The notes below the pieces were generated by a model that saw only the letters and a list, made by a program, of their open reading frames with translations, was not told the origin of the DNA and made no database searches. Both the position numbers and the translations under genes were made by a program. From Hyphococcus sp. (lineage in GTDB: Bacteria; Pseudomonadota; Alphaproteobacteria; Caulobacterales; Parvularculaceae), in NCBI GenBank assembly GCA_021776395.1, contig JAJFFZ010000200.1:1-36571 (forward strand): DNA of 36,571 nucleotides, written 5' to 3'. This document shows, piece by piece, positions 32,927 through 36,571 of this stretch; within the stretch, counting starts at the first letter, position 1; each line of letters opens with the position of its first letter.

Positions 32927-34414
32927 TCAAACATCAAACTTAACGCCCTGGGCCAGCGGCAGGTCGGGTGAATAATTCACCGTCTGGGTCTGGCGGCGCA
33001 TATAGGCCTTCCAGGCGTCAGACCCGCTCTCGCGCCCGCCGCCGGTTTCTTTCTCGCCGCCAAAGGCGCCGCCGATCTCCGCCCCGGAAGGGCCGATATT
33101 GACATTGGCGATGCCGCAATCAGAGCCCGTAGCGGACAGGAAACGCTCCGCCTCCAGAAGATCGCGGGTGAAGATGCATGATGAAAGCCCCTGCACAACA
33201 TTGTTCTGCATCGCGATTGCATCATCGAGGTCGCCATAGCGCATCACATATAGGATTGGCGCGAAGGTCTCCTCGCAGACAATCCCCTCATGCGCCGCCA
33301 GCTCAACAATTGCCGGGCGCACATAATAGCCCTTATCGCCAACGCGCTCGCCGCCGGTGATGGTCCCGCCCTGCGCCCTCGCCCGGTCGAGCGCATACTG
33401 CATACAGTCAAACGCCGCACGGTCGATCAGCGGCCCGACCAGGCTGCCGTCTTCCAGCGGGTCGCCGACCGGCAGGCTCGCATAGGCTTTTTTAAGACGC
33501 GGCGCCAGGCTGTCGTAAATATCTTCGTGCACGAACAAACGCCGCAGCGAGGTGCAACGCTGCCCAGCCGTGCCGGCGGCGGAAAAACAGATCGCCCGCA
33601 CAGAGAGCTCAAGGTCTGCCGACGGCGCGGCAATCGCTGCATTGTTGCCGCCAAGCTCCAATAGCGAGCGCCCAAAACGCGCCGCTACGCGTGGGCCGAC
33701 ACCCGCGCCCATGCGGGTTGATCCGGTCGCGGAGATGAGTGCAACGCGGGTATCATCGACCAGCTGTTCGCCAGCCTCGCGCGCGCCAATCATGATTTGC
33801 GACAAGCCCTCCGGCGCATCGCCAAACTTTGCCGCCGCCCGGCTATAGAGCGCCTGCACCGCCAAAGCCGTCAGCGGCGTCTTCTCTGATGGTTTCCACA
33901 CGCATGAATTGCCACAAACCAGCGCCAGCGCCGCATTCCATGACCACACCGCGACGGGGAAATTAAATGCCGAGATTATACCGACAACGCCGAGCGGATG
34001 CCAGGTCTCACGCATATGGTGGCCGGGGCGTTCCGAGGCGATGGTCAGGCCATAAAGCTGGCGCGACAGACCAACCGCGAAATCGCAAATGTCGATCATC
34101 TCCTGCACTTCGCCGAGGCCTTCGGAAAGAATCTTGCCGCACTCCATCGTCACCAGCCGGCCGAGGTCATCCTTATGCGCACGAAGCTCCTCGCCCAACA
34201 GCCGCACCAGTTCGCCGCGGCGCGGCGCCGGAACCGCGCGCCATTGCAAAAACGCCTCTTGCGCGGCGGCGAGTTTCGCATCAATCGCGGCTGCCTCATC
34301 AACCACAACCCGGCCAATTTCTGAGCCGTCAATCGGCGTATCAACGAAGAGGTCGCCCTTGGCGTAGGCAGTTTCGTTTACGCCGAGGCGGGTGAGGAGT
34401 TCGCTAATATTCAT
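32927..34414 (-). CDS. ALDH7-type aldehyde dehydrogenase (L-piperidine-6-carboxylate / aminoadipate semialdehyde dehydrogenase)
   Basis: A 495-residue NAD-dependent dehydrogenase. Catalytic residues are N151 (SAFNFP), E253 (LLELGGNN) and C287 (GQRCTS), with K174 (VWKPSEKTP) in the cofactor site. The GPSGAEIGGAFGGEKETGGGRESGSDAWK region and the LPLAQGVKFDV ending are diagnostic for the ALDH7 branch, which oxidises 2-aminoadipate 6-semialdehyde (in equilibrium with piperidine-6-carboxylate) in lysine catabolism. It lies between a metal transporter gene and the GabT-type aminotransferase. The specific substrate is a family inference. Confidence 0.92.
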   Translation of the reverse strand: MNISELLTRLGVNETAYAKGDLFVDTPIDGSEIGRVVVDEAAAIDAKLAAAQEAFLQWRAVPAPRRGELVRLLGEELRAHKDDLGRLVTMECGKILSEGLGEVQEMIDICDFAVGLSRQLYGLTIASERPGHHMRETWHPLGVVGIISAFNFPVAVWSWNAALALVCGNSCVWKPSEKTPLTALAVQALYSRAAAKFGDAPEGLSQIMIGAREAGEQLVDDTRVALISATGSTRMGAGVGPRVAARFGRSLLELGGNNAAIAAPSADLELSVRAICFSAAGTAGQRCTSLRRLFVHEDIYDSLAPRLKKAYASLPVGDPLEDGSLVGPLIDRAAFDCMQYALDRARAQGGTITGGERVGDKGYYVRPAIVELAAHEGIVCEETFAPILYVMRYGDLDDAIAMQNNVVQGLSSCIFTRDLLEAERFLSATGSDCGIANVNIGPSGAEIGGAFGGEKETGGGRESGSDAWKAYMRRQTQTVNYSPDLPLAQGVKFDV

Positions 34415-34423
34415 TGCCGTTTC

Positions 34424-35191
34424 CTATCCAACCCCAACCACGCCGCGAAGCAACGCCCCGACGCCATAGGCGACGCCGGCGGCGATGAGGCCGATGCTAA
34501 AGGTCTCCAGCCCCGACTTCCACCACGGCGCGGTCGACCATTTTGATTTCAGTGCGCCGATGCCAAAAAATGTTGTGCTGGTCATCAACGTCGCGGCGAG
34601 AAGCGCATTGCCTCCGGCCGCTACATGACCGCCAAACACAAACGGCAAAAGCGGCACCGCGCCGCAAACAAAAAATGCCGCAAACGTCACCAGCCCGGCC
34701 TTAACCGGCGAGTGGCCAACTTTGGGCGCGCCATGTTCTTCCTCCAGCATCACCTGCACCCAGCGCTCGTGGCTGGCGGTGATAATTTCCACCGCGCGGT
34801 CTAGGTCCGCGCCTTCAAATCCTTTCGATGCAAAAATCTGTCGCACCTCCTCGCGCTCGCCCTCCGGCGTCACCGCGATATGGCGGATTTCCATCTGCCG
34901 CAGGCGTTCATAGTCGTCTTTCTCGGCTTTAACGCCGGAATAATTCCCCGCCGCCATGGAAAACCCGTCAGCCAGCAAGTTTGCCGCGCCGAGAATAAGG
35001 ATGATCGAGGTTGGCAGCTGCGCCCCGGCGACGCCGGCGACAACCGCAAAGGTCGTCACCGCGCCGTCTATGCCGCCAAACACCCAGTCGCGCAGGTAGT
35101 TTACTCCCGGGCCCTGTTCGAGCCGCTCGGCAATCGCGTGCGGCGCGTGGCCGTGTTCGATTTCGCTGTCGGTTGCGTCCGGTTTCATCAT
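34424..35191 (-). CDS. VIT1/CCC1-family membrane transporter
   Basis: About 255 residues from ATG at 35191; an upstream TTG at 35227 is less likely. LRDWVFGGIDGAVTTFAVVAGVAGA opens the VIT domain, then AANLLADGFSMAAGNYSGVKAEKDDYERLR, a cytoplasmic helical part with many glutamates (TPEGEREEVRQIF; about 95-150) that resembles the metal-binding domain of plant VIT1, then three more helices. Family members move Fe(II) or Mn(II) out of the cytoplasm. The stop is 9 nt before the dehydrogenase start, so the genes are probably co-transcribed, though no functional link is evident. Confidence 0.9.
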   Translation of the reverse strand: MMKPDATDSEIEHGHAPHAIAERLEQGPGVNYLRDWVFGGIDGAVTTFAVVAGVAGAQLPTSIILILGAANLLADGFSMAAGNYSGVKAEKDDYERLRQMEIRHIAVTPEGEREEVRQIFASKGFEGADLDRAVEIITASHERWVQVMLEEEHGAPKVGHSPVKAGLVTFAAFFVCGAVPLLPFVFGGHVAAGGNALLAATLMTSTTFFGIGALKSKWSTAPWWKSGLETFSIGLIAAGVAYGVGALLRGVVGVG

Positions 35192-35369
35192 CTGCGCCTT
35201 ATCGCGCGGGCGCCGATTGCGCGTCAATGGTTAGTCTTGCGGGCGGTTCTCAAATCGCCCGCCGCCCATGCATGGCCCCGTTGTGTCTCGCGCGCGAGAC
35301 GGGTACACCGCCGGGACCAATTCCTTTGCGGCCCGACCCCGTTGCCGTGCAAGCCTGCGAGACATAAAT

Positions 35370-36571
35370 ATGAGCGACGCCGCCTCCACCGACATTGTTA
35401 TCATTGGCGCCGGCCATAACGGTCTGGTTTGCGCTGCTTACCTCGCCGAAGCCGGGCTCAATGTCCACATGGTTGAGCGGCGCCATATTGTCGGCGGCGC
35501 GGCGGTGACCGAGGAGTATCACCCCGGTTTTAAAAACTCCGTCGCCAGCTATCCGGTCAGCCTTCTCAACCCGAAAGTCATCGCCGATCTCGACCTTTAC
35601 AATAACGGCCTGGAACTTGTGGAACGCTCGATGCCGAACTTCTGGCCGCTGGGCAACAAGCCCGGCGAGTATCTGAAACTGTCCTACGACATGGCCGAGA
35701 CGCAAGCGGAATTTGCGCGCTATTCCAAACATGACGCCGCCGCCCTGCCCGGCTATTACGCTGCGATTGAGCGCGCCGCCGCAGTGGTGCGCAGTCTGGT
35801 GCTGGAAACGCCGCCAAACGCCGGCGGCGGTTTGCGCGATATCTGGCGGGCGATCAGCGCCGGCAATAAATTGCGCAAACTGTCGCTCGCCGACCAGCAA
35901 TTGTTGCTCGATCTGTTCACCAAATCGGCGGCGGAGTTTTTGGCGCCGTGGTTTGAACACCCGGCCATTCTCGGCGCCTTCGCGTTTGACGGCATCGTCG
36001 GCAATTTCGCCTCGCCGCATGCGCCCGGCTCCGCTTACGTGTTGCTGCATCATGTGTTTGGCGACCTCAACGGCAAGAGTGGCTATTGGGGCCATCCGAT
36101 TGGCGGCATGGGCGCAATTACGCAAGCGATGGCGCGGGTGGCGGAAAGCCGCGGCGTTAAAATTACCACCGAGGCGCCGGTAAAACGCGTTCTGGTGGCC
36201 GATGGCCGCGCCGCCGGCGTCGAGCTGGAGAGCGGCGAGACAATTTACGCGCGCGCCGTCGCGGCCAATGTCGACCCCAAGCTGTTGTTCACCAAGCTCA
36301 CCGATGCGGGCGATTTGGCGGCGCCATTCTGCACCCGGATGGAAAACTTCGCCTGCGGCTCGGGCGTGTTGCGGATGAATGTGGCGCTGTCGGCGTTGCC
36401 GGATTTTCCCTGCCTGCCTGGCAAGGACGCCGCCGACCATCACCGCGCCGGCATCATCATCGGCCCCAATCTCGATTATCTCGACCGCGCCTATCTCGAT
36501 GCGCGCAATTTCGGCTGGTCGCGCGCGCCTGTGGTGGAGATGTTGATCACCTCGACAATGGACCCGACGCT
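35370..36571 (+). CDS. FAD-dependent oxidoreductase, PYROXD2/phytoene-desaturase-like, partial
   Basis: The first 400 residues of a gene that runs off the right edge. The N-terminus has the FAD-binding motif DIVIIGAGHNGLVCAAYLAEAG (about 8-29) and GGAAVTEE, followed by PGFKNSVASYPVSLL, characteristic of the PYROXD2 branch rather than true carotenoid desaturases. HPIGGMGAITQAMA is the second conserved block. Full-length members are 520-580 residues, so about a quarter is missing. The substrate is unknown. The start is ATG at 35370 (MSDAAS); the ribosome-binding site is weak. It is divergent from the VIT gene with 178 nt between starts. Confidence 0.9.
   Translation, partial: MSDAASTDIVIIGAGHNGLVCAAYLAEAGLNVHMVERRHIVGGAAVTEEYHPGFKNSVASYPVSLLNPKVIADLDLYNNGLELVERSMPNFWPLGNKPGEYLKLSYDMAETQAEFARYSKHDAAALPGYYAAIERAAAVVRSLVLETPPNAGGGLRDIWRAISAGNKLRKLSLADQQLLLDLFTKSAAEFLAPWFEHPAILGAFAFDGIVGNFASPHAPGSAYVLLHHVFGDLNGKSGYWGHPIGGMGAITQAMARVAESRGVKITTEAPVKRVLVADGRAAGVELESGETIYARAVAANVDPKLLFTKLTDAGDLAAPFCTRMENFACGSGVLRMNVALSALPDFPCLPGKDAADHHRAGIIIGPNLDYLDRAYLDARNFGWSRAPVVEMLITSTMDPT

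Noticed and set aside
35250-36443. 397-residue antisense open frame
   Set aside because: It lies opposite the oxidoreductase gene, whose frame has clear FAD-binding and family motifs. Long antisense frames are common in GC-rich codon-biased DNA, and the peptide has no family features.

Overview
The window is a dense, GC-rich stretch of a bacterial chromosome that looks alphaproteobacterial. The grounds are the ligase-associated helicase/PdeM pair, a bolA gene directly behind purL, a TadG/TadE/TadE pilus cluster, KorA with a fused gamma domain, and several hairpin repeat families of the kind common in alphaproteobacterial intergenic DNA. The exact family cannot be fixed from the sequence. I see no rRNA, tRNA, CRISPR array, transposase, integrase or phage gene. 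About 32 protein genes are supported, and the last one runs off the right edge.

Layout, left to right. 1-3.5 kb: DNA repair genes (PdeM nuclease and Lhr-like DEXH helicase, minus strand). 3.5-5 kb: a compact HTH regulator / DUF2975 membrane protein / small lipoprotein unit, with a secreted Rap1a/Tai-like protein facing away from it. 5-7.3 kb: a PuuD-type membrane protein and a sodium-dependent amino-acid transporter, divergent. 7.3-7.6 kb: a composite of palindromic repeats. 7.6-12.3 kb (minus): an unknown two-helix membrane protein, a purL gene that reads in frame into bolA, and an MpaB/DUF2236 oxygenase-like protein. 12.5-16 kb: a lone arsenite methyltransferase, a secreted DUF1508 protein, a PAP2 phosphatase and a LysM protein. 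16.4-19.7 kb: TadG-like, TadE and TadE. 19.7-24.6 kb: EttA, a bacterial PH-domain protein, a lipase-like hydrolase and a wax ester synthase/DGAT. 24.7-28 kb (minus): an overlapping operon of transaldolase, VOC protein, FAH-family hydrolase, EamA exporter and free-methionine-sulfoxide reductase. 28.3-31.4 kb: korA-korB. 31.5-35.2 kb (minus): VIT-family transporter, ALDH7-type dehydrogenase and GabT-type aminotransferase, probably amine or lysine catabolism. 35.4 kb to the end: a partial PYROXD2-like FAD oxidoreductase.

Most of the content is metabolic core. The unusual points are: (1) PurL continues in frame through the bolA ribosome-binding site into a full IbaG/YrbA-type BolA domain; (2) the same PurL carries an insertion of about 100 residues in its middle; (3) a two-hairpin repeat occurs three times, and the divergent copy has base changes that keep both stems paired; (4) several other palindromic elements sit at gene ends, two of them overlapping stop codons; (5) the helicase carries an in-frame 45-nt duplication with a hairpin. 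I did not find a convincing multi-gene defence or otherwise new system. The HTH/DUF2975/lipoprotein unit beside the orphan Rap1a-like gene, and the unknown membrane protein behind purL-bolA, are the least explained gene groups.
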